Origin: Accumulibacter sp031732795
Lineage (GTDB): Bacteria > Pseudomonadota > Gammaproteobacteria > Burkholderiales > Rhodocyclaceae
Assembly: GCA_031732795.1 (NCBI GenBank)
Contig: JAVMKC010000082.1
Span: 1 to 15,575 of the forward strand
Reading direction: 5' to 3'
DNA: 15,575 bases
Shown: in pieces, positions 7,443 through 14,922 of the stretch
Numbering within the stretch: position 1 is the stretch's first letter
How the letters are laid out: every line of letters begins with the position of its first letter
Notes under the pieces: generated by a model
Told to the model about the DNA's origin: nothing
What the model saw: only the letters and a program-made list of their open reading frames with translations
Databases searched by the model: none
Position numbers and translations under genes: made by a program

Positions 7443-10121
7443 CTATTCTCCTCGGTGTTCATCGTCCACGGTCTCCGGTGTCGCCAACGCCAGAGGCCAG
7501 CTAAAACCCGCCACCGCCAAATGGTTCGCCTCATCGTTTTCGAGGCGAAGTTGCTGCCCTTGCTCCTCGATGAGCTCGTTCGCCAAGGAAAGCCCGAGAT
7601 GCGTCCGCAGCGCCCGCCCGCCCAGATCCAGGCGTTCGCTCGCGTTCCGGAAATTCCCCTGCCGAATCGAGTCGCTGAACCCGCCACCACTGGACACTTT
7701 GAACTCGACCGTCTTCGACCCGTGGTTCACGGCCAGTTGCACGGGAGTTCCGATTTCCCCATAACGGAAGGCATTATCGATCAAGATCCGAGCCACCCGA
7801 ATCAATTTCTCTGCCGCCGGCACCGCGCCGGGCGCCAGGCGCTTCGGGGGAAAGAACACCTGCCATTCCTTAAATCCGGCCCAGGCGGCGGCACGATGTC
7901 GGCCATAAGCGTCCAGTTTGGCGAACCAATCGCCACCGGTTTCCGCACCATAGGTGAACATTCGCGTTCTTCCGTCCGTATTTCCGATCCGCTCGAGAAA
8001 AGCATTCGACAGATCGCGCAGATCTTCGATATCGTACAGCGTGCTCTGAATTTCTTGACGAAGCGCTTCGGAAAGAGACTGATCGCGCAATAGCGTGTTC
8101 AACGACTGGTAGGGTTTCTGTATCCCGCTGCGGATTTCGTGCATCACCGCGCCGTCCCAAGTGTCCGCGCTTGCTCGTGCGGCGTCGAGTTCCAGATAAG
8201 GAAGCGCGGTATCGACCAGGGCCTGCAGATTGTCGATTCGTTCTCGGGAAAAATGATACGGGCGTTTGTGCTGCTCCAGAAGAACGCCAAGCAAGGTGTC
8301 GCCTTTCGACAACACCGGCAAGGCGACGGTTGTCAGGATTTCGTCCCGCGCCCATTGAAACAGATCATTCGCTCTCTGGTCGTCCATTGCCGGCAAATTC
8401 TGCCAGTCCGCCAATTCAATCTTTTCGTGTTCAGGAAAATCGTGCCAGTTCGGTACGATACGAAGTTTTTTCGATCGGGCACATTTGGCAAGGGCAAAGT
8501 TGGCCGAAAGAGGAAATTGCTGATTCAAGAGTTTACCCGTGGTGTCCACCGCCACGGTCAGCGACTTGCTGGCGGCATCGTAACGGGCAAAAACGACCGA
8601 ACTGTTTTTGCCCGTCGAATCGAGTTCCCCCGCTTTCATCGCAAAATCGATTAAAGCTTTTTCACGGCCCTCGCGCGAATCTGCCGCTCCCAAGAGCTGT
8701 CGCAAATTTTTAAGTTGTTGGCTTTGTTGTTCGGAGTGTCGGTTTTGCCGCTGCGCCCTCTCCTCGCCCACCTGTTCGATGGCCTGCAACACCAACTTCT
8801 CGACAATATTGACGCGTTCTACGATCTGCGCCTTTTCTTGACCGAGATCGTTAGAGGCCGTTGCATACACCTGATCTGGGGATGAAGGATTAGCTGGATT
8901 CGGCAGTCTGTCGAAAACCATCCAGCCGAGCAAGGATTCGAGACCCTTTGGTTGCCTTGCAGATTGCGGCGGCTGCTTTCGATAAACAGGTATTTCCAGC
9001 CTGGCCGAGAGTGCCGTCGTACCGACAAGCGTGTTCCAGAATTGAGTGTCTAAATTCCGATGCCCCTCTTCGGTCCAACCACATGATTCGCGTGCTTCGT
9101 ACACCAGATTCTTTTTCTTGAGCAACAACAAAGAATCGTATCTTTTGATGAATTCTTCTGCGCGACTCAATAACCCTCCTGTTAATGTCTTGGCGATCGG
9201 CAATACCTCGTCGCTTGGCTGCCATTTTTCTTCGAAATAAACAGGATGGTTGGCGCGCGTCAATTGCAGAATCCGTGTTTCTTCCTCCGGCAGTTGATCG
9301 ATTTCATAATACCGTCCGCGGTGAAAGCCGACTTCGGCCATCAGTTTGAACAGATTTTCGACCGCATCATCCGGCGTCGGCGGTTGCCACGACTTTGGGC
9401 ACTCGATGCCGTATTGCCAGAGAGATTCCGGAAAATCTTTGCTTTCCTGCCAACGACGAGCAACGGTCACCACTTGGTACCAACCCATCGCGGTATTGGG
9501 ACGACTCCACGGCAGCCAGCCGCGGTGAAGCTTGACCACTTCGTGCCCATTCATCAGAGCGGCTACTTCGATTTCATCAAATTGGGGTAGTGGCCAAAAA
9601 GCTGCTTTGTTCATATCGGCGGGATGCACACGGTAGCGTCCCTCGCCAGTGTGGATCAGCCGGCGGCGACGTGGCGGGGTGATGGCCTTTTTTGCAATTG
9701 AACTGGGATCGCGGTTTGCCGTTTTGGCCGGTAAGACATCTTCCCAGCGCAGCGGTTTGTGCAGCCGGCGCAAGCGTTCCAGCCCGTGCGCTTTGACGCT
9801 CTCTGTGAACGCTCCCGGCGGCTGCCAACTGGTCAGAATGATCCGCTCAAACGATGGCGATCCCTCGCGGCCCAAGGCGGTCAAGTGTTGCCGCATATCG
9901 TCGTCCCGCTGTACGGGTACCCAGTCGAGCAGTAGAAGACTATCGGCGTTTTTCTCCAGACAGCCAATCGCTTCTTGCAGTTGTGTAGCACCGCGCACTC
10001 TGGTTAGCAGTTCCGTGCGCAATGTCCAGTGAGAATTTTCAGGAAAACTGTCAGCCGCCGTCTTGATCACTCCCTGTTCGTCATCGAGGAGAATGATTTC
10101 GGCTTTCGTTTCATCGGACAT
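7443..10121 (-). CDS. Hybrid receiver-GAF-histidine kinase
   Basis: Protein of 892 residues. Residues 7-130 form an N-terminal receiver: D13/D14 in IILLDDEQ, phospho-acceptor D66 in LLLLDWVP, T97 in IILTSW, K122 in HKP. Residues 150-450 are an unrecognised region, part of which (about 255-420) may be a GAF-like sensor. Residues about 480-645 look like GAF (LTTVALPVLSKGDTLLGVLLEQHKRPYHFSRERIDNLQALV). Then comes a dimerisation helix with likely phosphoacceptor H661 in AVMHEIRS, and an ATPase domain (770-880) with N-box IDNAFRYG (N783) and the lid HLGLSLANELIEEQG; the G1 loop (SSGGGFSD) is non-canonical, so kinase activity is probable but not certain. The start MSDETK at 10121 has GGGAG five bases upstream and overlaps the previous stop by 11 bp; a longer in-frame extension has no such support. 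Confidence 0.88.
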   Translation of the reverse strand: MSDETKAEIILLDDEQGVIKTAADSFPENSHWTLRTELLTRVRGATQLQEAIGCLEKNADSLLLLDWVPVQRDDDMRQHLTALGREGSPSFERIILTSWQPPGAFTESVKAHGLERLRRLHKPLRWEDVLPAKTANRDPSSIAKKAITPPRRRRLIHTGEGRYRVHPADMNKAAFWPLPQFDEIEVAALMNGHEVVKLHRGWLPWSRPNTAMGWYQVVTVARRWQESKDFPESLWQYGIECPKSWQPPTPDDAVENLFKLMAEVGFHRGRYYEIDQLPEEETRILQLTRANHPVYFEEKWQPSDEVLPIAKTLTGGLLSRAEEFIKRYDSLLLLKKKNLVYEARESCGWTEEGHRNLDTQFWNTLVGTTALSARLEIPVYRKQPPQSARQPKGLESLLGWMVFDRLPNPANPSSPDQVYATASNDLGQEKAQIVERVNIVEKLVLQAIEQVGEERAQRQNRHSEQQSQQLKNLRQLLGAADSREGREKALIDFAMKAGELDSTGKNSSVVFARYDAASKSLTVAVDTTGKLLNQQFPLSANFALAKCARSKKLRIVPNWHDFPEHEKIELADWQNLPAMDDQRANDLFQWARDEILTTVALPVLSKGDTLLGVLLEQHKRPYHFSRERIDNLQALVDTALPYLELDAARASADTWDGAVMHEIRSGIQKPYQSLNTLLRDQSLSEALRQEIQSTLYDIEDLRDLSNAFLERIGNTDGRTRMFTYGAETGGDWFAKLDAYGRHRAAAWAGFKEWQVFFPPKRLAPGAVPAAEKLIRVARILIDNAFRYGEIGTPVQLAVNHGSKTVEFKVSSGGGFSDSIRQGNFRNASERLDLGGRALRTHLGLSLANELIEEQGQQLRLENDEANHLAVAGFSWPLALATPETVDDEHRGE

Positions 10122-10596
10122 GCGGACTCCCGGAATTGGATGAGCGATCGACGTCTTGGCGCGACATTCGCTCGCCGAAACATAGCGGCAGGCGAATCTC
10201 GAAAGTGGCGCCAAAAAAACGGAAGCTGTTTTGGCGGTCGAAGACCAGGTCGCCGCCGATGCTGCGCAACAAGGTGCGGGAAATATGCAGGCCCATGCCT
10301 TGGCCTTTGCACCCTTTTTCAGTCAGACGCGGGCTGGACAGATTGCGTTCGGCGTCGCGCCCGACACCCAGCCCCTGATCGCTGACGCGGATGCATAAAG
10401 GCATGCTGCCCAGTTCGTGCCGCAGTTCGATACGGACCGAAACACGGGCATAAGGACGGCCCCGGCTCCAGTCGACGGCATTGCCGATGATGTTAGCCAG
10501 AGCGTGTTCCAACGGTTCGACGGGCAGGGTAACCTGCAGTGTCTTTCCGGCAGGCAGACGTGCAGCGAACACCCGGAATGATGAATCGGCAACCAC
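10111..10596 (-). CDS. HATPase domain of the frameshifted S1-receiver-kinase, C-terminal part
   Basis: This frame holds the catalytic ATP-binding domain belonging to the preceding S1-receiver-kinase gene. Visible motifs are the N-box LEHALANIIGNAVDWS (N39 counted from the GTG at 10596), the G1 box VSDQGLGVG, and the G2 lid GCKGQGMGLHISRTLLRSIGG. A free-standing ATPase domain without a dimerisation helix would be unusual, and the match to the missing end of the upstream protein is exact in position. I therefore read it as the same gene split by a one-base deletion or a sequencing error, not a separate gene. If the frameshift is real, re-initiation at GTG 10596 could still produce the fragment. 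Its TGA at 10113-10111 overlaps the next gene's start by 11 bp. Confidence 0.75.
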   Translation of the reverse strand: MVADSSFRVFAARLPAGKTLQVTLPVEPLEHALANIIGNAVDWSRGRPYARVSVRIELRHELGSMPLCIRVSDQGLGVGRDAERNLSSPRLTEKGCKGQGMGLHISRTLLRSIGGDLVFDRQNSFRFFGATFEIRLPLCFGERMSRQDVDRSSNSGSPHVR

Positions 10597-12650
10597 AGCA
10601 GGTCGGCGGTCATCCGTTGCAACATTCCGGCCAGCCCGAGTTGTTCGGGCCGTTCCTTTTTGACGTAAAACAGGCCTTGCTGCGCAAGCTTGAGCAGCTT
10701 GCGCAGGGCGTTACGGGCATTGCGGGTGCTCAGCGACGATGCAACGGCGGAATGTTTCGTTGGTTCGTCGGCCAGCGCCGCCAGTTCGCCGCTCAACGAA
10801 CGCAACTCGTGCAGTACCGCCGCCAATTGTCGGCCGGTCGAAGCGAACAGGTCCTGCTCGCGGGCGTGCTCGCTGACGGACAGCAGGGCGCCGAGGTCGT
10901 CGAGATGCCGGCAGCTCAGCGCCGCCAGCTGGCCGAGCGCTCCATGCGGTTCGCAGGCGGACGCCGGGTGCGTCAGGGTGTCGCGGTCGAAAAAAGCAAG
11001 GAGCGCGCCTTGCGGCGGCGTGTTGGACAGGGGCGGTTCGCCGCCCGCCGCCTCCGTGCCGAGCGAGGCGATCGGCCAGGCAACGACCCATTCAGCACCC
11101 GATGGCGCCACCGTCCACAACGGACCGGACGTCGCTGCGCGCTGGCTGGCAAATGTCTGAGAAAAGAAAACGCCGCGGAGCAGCGATTGCCCCAGCCGGA
11201 CCCGCCAATTCTCGGACGGGCGCGGGATGCCGTGCCACGCCCGCACTTGCAAGTCGGGCAGTGTGTCGTCGTATTCATTCTCGGCAGACACTTCTTCCGG
11301 TGCGTCGATCCACAACGCGGCCAGCGCCTTGCCGGCGGTGCAGAACTGGGCGAGCGCGGCGCGCCCGCGTTCGAGAACGGATTCATCGGAGCGACCAGCG
11401 TTCCAGATTCGGTTCCGCTCGTCGTCCGCCAAGTCATCCTGGCGCGGCGCTTGGCCCTTGGTTAACCAGGCGTGCAGGTCGGGAAAGAGAATCGGCTTGA
11501 CGAACAATGGCAGTCCAGCCAGATACGGCGTCAACCGCCCATCGTCTTGATGCGCACCGCCAGCGCATTTCGTGCCCGGACGTTGTGCCTGCCGCACCGC
11601 TTCGGGCTGCGCCGACATCCAGGCGACGCGCACCGCGGAGCGTTCGGGCCGGATTCCCAAATGACGTTCGACCCAGGCATGACAGGCTTTCGAGTCGTTG
11701 TGACTGCTGAGATTGAAGTCGCAGAGCGCGTGTGTCAATTGCAAATAATCGATTTTTCCGTTCTTGAGCAGGCCCTGCAGGCTGTCATGGCCGGCAGCAA
11801 TGTGCGCCGTACCACCCTGGCTGGACACCCAGGACTTCAGTGATTTTGCAAAGGCGGTGTCGTTTTCGACGATCAGCAGGCGCACCTCTCGCCAGATCGG
11901 CTGGCCAGCGTCCGAGGACGCGTCATCGACAGTGCCGGCCGTCGGCGCGGAAAAATCCGCGGTCGCCGACTCGCTCGTCGGCTGCCAGAGAAAAATTTGC
12001 TCCTCGTGATCGACCAGTTCGTCCAGATGCAGACGCTGGTATCCTGCCGGCGGCACGATTTGCTTCTCGGCGATTTTCTTGCACTCGGTTTTCCACTCTT
12101 CGAAGGCCGCGACGATCGAAATGTCTATCCGGCAGTTTTCACGATCAACCCGCTGCAAACGGGCTTTGATGCGGTCGTTCAGGCTGAGAAAACTCGCCAA
12201 TGGCGCCGCTTCGTCGTGGCGAAAATAGGGTGAAGCCTCCGGAACGTCCTTGGTATTGAGCCAAGCGTCGACCATTAATTTATCGAGCAGCACGACCGCG
12301 TTCCGGTCGTCCGGGAAATGGATCACCGAACCGGTGACGATTCCGCCGACTTCCATTTTCTGTTCGTTTTCCCAGGGATTTTTTGCTGGCGTTGCCCAGA
12401 TCACCGAAGCATACGCCGCTTTGGCAGGGTCCCTCGCCGCGCGCAGATCGTCGTAGATGAATAGTGAAACCGTATCGCCTAAACGGTAAGACTTGTTCGG
12501 CGGTAAATGATAACGATGCACTCTGGTTTTCGCTGCGCCGGCAGTTGCTGACGACTTCGGTTCCGCTTCCAGCCCGCCGTCGGGAAACACCTTGATCACC
12601 CGCGCCTCCAGATAGCGGGAACTCAGTGTACGGATAGGTGAATGCGGCAT
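10323..12650 (-). CDS. S1/OB-receiver-GAF-kinase protein, N-terminal part (frameshifted)
   Basis: First gene of the cassette. Residues 14-85 look like an OB/S1-type fold (ARVIKVFPDGGLEAEP, YRLGDTVSLFIYDD). Residues 101-185 match an S1 RNA-binding domain (VGGIVTGSVIHF, then LNDRIKARLQRVDRENCRIDISI). Residues 256-400 form a receiver with E262/D264, D311 in ALCDFN, S346 and K385-P386. A GAF-like segment (about 425-590) follows, then a dimerisation helix with H614 in AVLHELRS, the same motif as in the next kinase. After TADLLW (residue 686) homology stops, while the ATPase domain continues in another frame at 10596-10111, so the last roughly 90 codons of this frame are out of phase. One added base near 10595 restores a protein of 846 residues. 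ATG 12650 is preferred over 12671 because GGGGA lies five bases upstream. The S1 plus receiver plus kinase combination is one I do not know from a named family. Confidence 0.78.
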   Translation of the reverse strand: MPHSPIRTLSSRYLEARVIKVFPDGGLEAEPKSSATAGAAKTRVHRYHLPPNKSYRLGDTVSLFIYDDLRAARDPAKAAYASVIWATPAKNPWENEQKMEVGGIVTGSVIHFPDDRNAVVLLDKLMVDAWLNTKDVPEASPYFRHDEAAPLASFLSLNDRIKARLQRVDRENCRIDISIVAAFEEWKTECKKIAEKQIVPPAGYQRLHLDELVDHEEQIFLWQPTSESATADFSAPTAGTVDDASSDAGQPIWREVRLLIVENDTAFAKSLKSWVSSQGGTAHIAAGHDSLQGLLKNGKIDYLQLTHALCDFNLSSHNDSKACHAWVERHLGIRPERSAVRVAWMSAQPEAVRQAQRPGTKCAGGAHQDDGRLTPYLAGLPLFVKPILFPDLHAWLTKGQAPRQDDLADDERNRIWNAGRSDESVLERGRAALAQFCTAGKALAALWIDAPEEVSAENEYDDTLPDLQVRAWHGIPRPSENWRVRLGQSLLRGVFFSQTFASQRAATSGPLWTVAPSGAEWVVAWPIASLGTEAAGGEPPLSNTPPQGALLAFFDRDTLTHPASACEPHGALGQLAALSCRHLDDLGALLSVSEHAREQDLFASTGRQLAAVLHELRSLSGELAALADEPTKHSAVASSLSTRNARNALRKLLKLAQQGLFYVKKERPEQLGLAGMLQRMTADLLWLPIHHSGCSLHVCLPERHCRLPCPSNRWNTLWLTSSAMPSTGAGAVLMPVFRSVSNCGTNWAACLYASASAIRGWVSGATPNAICPARV
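10585..10610 (-). other. Probable frameshift site in the S1-receiver-kinase gene
   Basis: Upstream of here the dimerisation domain reads in one frame (GMLQRMTADLLW); downstream the ATPase domain reads in the frame that needs one extra base. Adding a G would give TADLLVVADSSFRV and one continuous frame. No slippery heptamer is present, so programmed frameshifting is unlikely. Confidence 0.7.
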
Positions 12651-12688
12651 CGATATCCCCAGTGTCTGCATGGCCAGCCCCGATTGGT

Positions 12689-12694
12689 ATTATG
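12689..12694 (-). promoter_or_regulatory. Possible -10 box of the signalling cassette
   Basis: CATAAT on the minus strand, one mismatch from TATAAT, overlapping one arm of the palindrome at 12691-12710. Transcription starting about 7 bases downstream would give a leader of roughly 30 nt before ATG 12650, containing its ribosome-binding site. No convincing -35 is seen at 16-18 bp, so an activator may be needed. Confidence 0.35.
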
Positions 12695-12710
12695 CCGTTT
12701 TCTTGGCATA
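12691..12710. promoter_or_regulatory. Palindromic candidate operator TATGCC-N8-GGCATA
   Basis: Perfect 6-bp inverted repeat with an 8-bp spacer, 12691-12696 and 12705-12710, in the divergent region between the cassette and the nuclease gene. A minus-strand CATAAT (12694-12689) and a plus-strand TTGGTA-N17-CATAGT (12684-12712) both overlap it. That is the geometry expected of one regulator controlling both directions. Short palindromes occur by chance, so this is a candidate only. Confidence 0.4.
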
Positions 12711-12919
12711 GTCGCTCGCTTCCCAAGAGCCTTCAGATGAAAACTCGATCTGTCCACGGCAAAAGCGATGGCAAATCGAACATTCATTCCTCTTGGATGC
12801 CAGTGGCGGGCTGGCGACTCTGGCGTTCGAGCGGCACGAGTGGCTGTGGGAAAATGGCTGCCCGTTGTGGAATTCCTTTCCTGTACACCGAGAGCCTTCG
12901 GCGGGCAGAGTGACGAACG

Positions 12920-13966
12920 ATGATGACTCCGATTTTGAAATTCAGCGTTTTTTGCGCTTTCTTCCGCTGCCGGTCGACGCGCTTCGCCATCCCGTCGGCC
13001 GGGGAGCGAGTGGCAGGTTTTTTGTCGAGGCGTCGATTGTGCCGGCTTTTCGGCCTGCTGTTCCTCGCCTCGCTCTCCTGGCCGGCGATGGCCTGGAACG
13101 CGGCCGGGCATCGGCTGATCGCCAGCATCGCCTGGCAGCAACTCGATCCGCTTAGCCGTTCGGCGATCGGCCGGCTGTTGCGCCAGCATCCGGACTACGC
13201 GCTGTGGCAGGCGCGCGGTCGGGGGGACGATGACGAGCTGAACGCTTTCGTCGAGTCCTCGACCTGGGCCGACGATATTCGTCAGGACCCGCGCTTTTAT
13301 TCGTCGGGGGAAACGCCGACGCCGACGCTGGCCGGTTTTCCGGACATGCAGCGTCGGCGGCATTGGCATTATGTCGATTGGCCGATTCCGGCTAGCCGGG
13401 TTAGCACCGGGCTTCGATCTTCGGACGGCGTTCTCGACCGGCAATTGGCGGCGTTGATCGACACGCTCGGTCAACGCCGGGCGTCGACCGCCGAACGGGT
13501 TTATGCCTTGCCGTGGCTGATCCATCTGGTCGGCGACGCGCATCAGCCGCTGCATGCCGCCAGCCGTTTTTCCGCCGACGGGGTGGGTGACCGCGGCGGC
13601 AACGAGCTGGCGATCGAGAATCCGTTCGTCGCGCCGCCGGATTCGGCGAGCAATCTGCATCACTATTGGGACAGTCTGCCCGGCGCGCCGTGGTTGCGCG
13701 GCGAGCACCTGGCGCGCAAGGCCGAGACATTGCTCAGCCGCTATCCGTTCGTCGACCGGACCGGCACGCCGACGGACTGGTTGCGCGAAAGCTGGCGGAT
13801 CGCCGAGCGTGAAGCGTATCCGCCCGATAGCGACGCCGCTGTGCCGGTGATCAGCGCCGCTTTCGACGCGCGGAGCAGGGAGATCGCTGGTCAGCGGCTG
13901 GTGCAGGCTGGCCAGCGACTGGCGACGTTATTGCGCCGGCTGTTCGGTGACGGCGGGCGGCGCTGA
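12920..13966 (+). CDS. Secreted S1/P1-family zinc nuclease
   Basis: Zinc-dependent single-strand nuclease of the S1/P1 family, exported. All nine expected metal ligands are present with the spacing known from P1 nuclease: W59 and H64 (WNAAGH), D118 (TWADD), H150 (HWHYVDW), H202, D206 and H212 (LIHLVGDAHQPLH), H246 and D250 (NLHHYWD). The chain amine of W59 is itself a ligand, so cleavage must fall at AMA|W. That makes a 58-residue leader from ATG 12920, too long for a simple signal peptide; GTG 13010 (GGGGAG just upstream) would give a 28-residue signal peptide (SRRRLCRLFGLLFLASLSWPAMA) and may be the real start. Such enzymes cleave single-stranded DNA and RNA and release nucleotides. It is the only plus-strand gene in the window, divergent from the signalling cassette and convergent with htpX. 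Confidence 0.92.
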   Translation: MMTPILKFSVFCAFFRCRSTRFAIPSAGERVAGFLSRRRLCRLFGLLFLASLSWPAMAWNAAGHRLIASIAWQQLDPLSRSAIGRLLRQHPDYALWQARGRGDDDELNAFVESSTWADDIRQDPRFYSSGETPTPTLAGFPDMQRRRHWHYVDWPIPASRVSTGLRSSDGVLDRQLAALIDTLGQRRASTAERVYALPWLIHLVGDAHQPLHAASRFSADGVGDRGGNELAIENPFVAPPDSASNLHHYWDSLPGAPWLRGEHLARKAETLLSRYPFVDRTGTPTDWLRESWRIAEREAYPPDSDAAVPVISAAFDARSREIAGQRLVQAGQRLATLLRRLFGDGGRR

Positions 13967-13969
13967 ACC

Positions 13970-13992
13970 CGCCTCCCGGGCGCGCAGAGGCG
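13970..13992. terminator. Possible hairpin between convergent genes
   Basis: CGCCTC (13970-13975) pairs with GAGGCG (13987-13992) around an 11-nt GC-rich loop, just past the nuclease stop. No T-run follows directly, only scattered Ts, so intrinsic termination is doubtful. Confidence 0.3.
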
Positions 13993-14000
13993 TTCGGCGT

Positions 14001-14016
14001 TGTTTCACGTGAAACG
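14001..14016. other. parS centromere-like site (ParB-binding)
   Basis: TGTTTCACGTGAAACG matches the bacterial chromosomal parS consensus TGTTNCACGTGAAACA at all but the last base, with the 14-bp core GTTTCACGTGAAAC perfectly palindromic. It lies between convergent genes, directly after the htpX stop codon. ParB binds such sites to nucleate the segregation complex near the replication origin. From established knowledge, most chromosomal parS sites lie close to oriC, and in Pseudomonas the fmt-rsmB region is also origin-proximal, so I infer this window lies in the origin region. Confidence 0.85.
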
Positions 14017-14868
14017 TCAGCGGGGTCCGGCCATCGCCCGCAGGCGGGCGACGCGTTCGGCGGTTGCCGGGTGAGTGCTGAACAGTCCGCTCAGGCCGCC
14101 GCCCGACAAGGGATTGATGATCATCATCTGGCCGGTGGCCGGGTTGGCTTCGGCAGCCGGCAGGGCGATCCCTTGCGCGTAGGCTTCGATCTTGCTCAGC
14201 GCATCGGCCAGCGCCTGTGGATCGCCGGCGATTTCGGCGCCGCCGCGGTCGGCTTCGAATTCGCGGGCCCGCGAGATGGCCATCTGGATCAGCGAGGCGG
14301 CCAGGGGCGCCAGGATCGCCACCAGAATGCCGGCCAGCGGGTTGCTCGGCCGGCCGTCTTCGCCGCGGCCGCCGAAAAAGACCGCGAAGTTGGCCAGCGA
14401 GGATATCGCGCCGGCCATGGTCGCTGAAATGGTCGAAATCAGAATGTCACGGTGTTGGACGTGCGCCAGCTCGTGCGCCATGACGCCGCGGATTTCCCGC
14501 GCGGTCAATAATTGCAGGATGCCGGTGGTGGCGGCGACCGCGGCGTGTTGCGGATTGCGACCGGTGGCGAAGGCGTTGGGCTGCGCTTCGTCGATCAGGT
14601 ATACCCGCGGCATCGGCAGGCCGGCCTTGGCGGCCAGTTCCTGGATCGTGCGGTAAAACTGCGGCGCCGAGGTTTCGTCGACTTCGCGGGCGTTGTACAT
14701 CTTGAGCACCATCTGATCCGAGAACCAGTAGGCGAACAGGTTCATCGCGCCGCCGAACAGGAGCGCCATCAGCATTCCCGACTTGCCGCCGATCAACGCG
14801 CCGACGACGCCGAACAAGGCGACGATCGCCGCCATCAGCAACGAGGTTTTCAACCAGTTACCCATCAT
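14017..14868 (-). CDS. htpX: Membrane zinc metalloprotease HtpX
   Basis: M48-family protease of 283 residues in the inner membrane that degrades misfolded membrane proteins alongside FtsH. Two N-terminal membrane segments (about 8-27 and 30-50) are followed by the catalytic domain: HELAH (H132, E133, H136) binds zinc, with the third ligand E205 in REFEADRGGAEIAG. Two further hydrophobic stretches lie at about 145-166 and 178-197. The C-terminal GLFSTHPATAERVARL motif is typical of the family. ATG 14868 is chosen because GAGGAG lies eight bases upstream; ATG 14865 is the immediate alternative, and the longer frame into the intergenic region has no support. fmt ends 78 bp upstream and a heat-shock-like promoter occupies that gap. 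The gene ends at the parS-like site. Confidence 0.96.
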   Translation of the reverse strand: MMGNWLKTSLLMAAIVALFGVVGALIGGKSGMLMALLFGGAMNLFAYWFSDQMVLKMYNAREVDETSAPQFYRTIQELAAKAGLPMPRVYLIDEAQPNAFATGRNPQHAAVAATTGILQLLTAREIRGVMAHELAHVQHRDILISTISATMAGAISSLANFAVFFGGRGEDGRPSNPLAGILVAILAPLAASLIQMAISRAREFEADRGGAEIAGDPQALADALSKIEAYAQGIALPAAEANPATGQMMIINPLSGGGLSGLFSTHPATAERVARLRAMAGPR

Positions 14869-14922
14869 TCGACACTCTCCTCTCGATCTGTTCCGGTCCC
14901 GAGTCGCCTGGACGCCAGATGG

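Larger units (their letters stand above)
12684..12712 (+). promoter_or_regulatory. Possible sigma70 promoter toward the S1/P1 nuclease
   Basis: TTGGTA (12684-12689), 17-bp spacer, CATAGT (12707-12712): four of six matches in each hexamer with ideal spacing. It would leave a leader of about 200 nt before ATG 12920, in which I see no other gene. It overlaps the palindrome described separately. Confidence 0.3.

Noticed and set aside
10585..10610. Programmed ribosomal frameshift
   Set aside because: No slippery heptamer or following stem evident; a simple indel explains it.
12623..13708. 361-codon minus-strand open frame
   Set aside because: Opposite a nuclease with all nine metal ligands; very Arg/Pro-rich and lacking any recognisable domain or ribosome-binding site.
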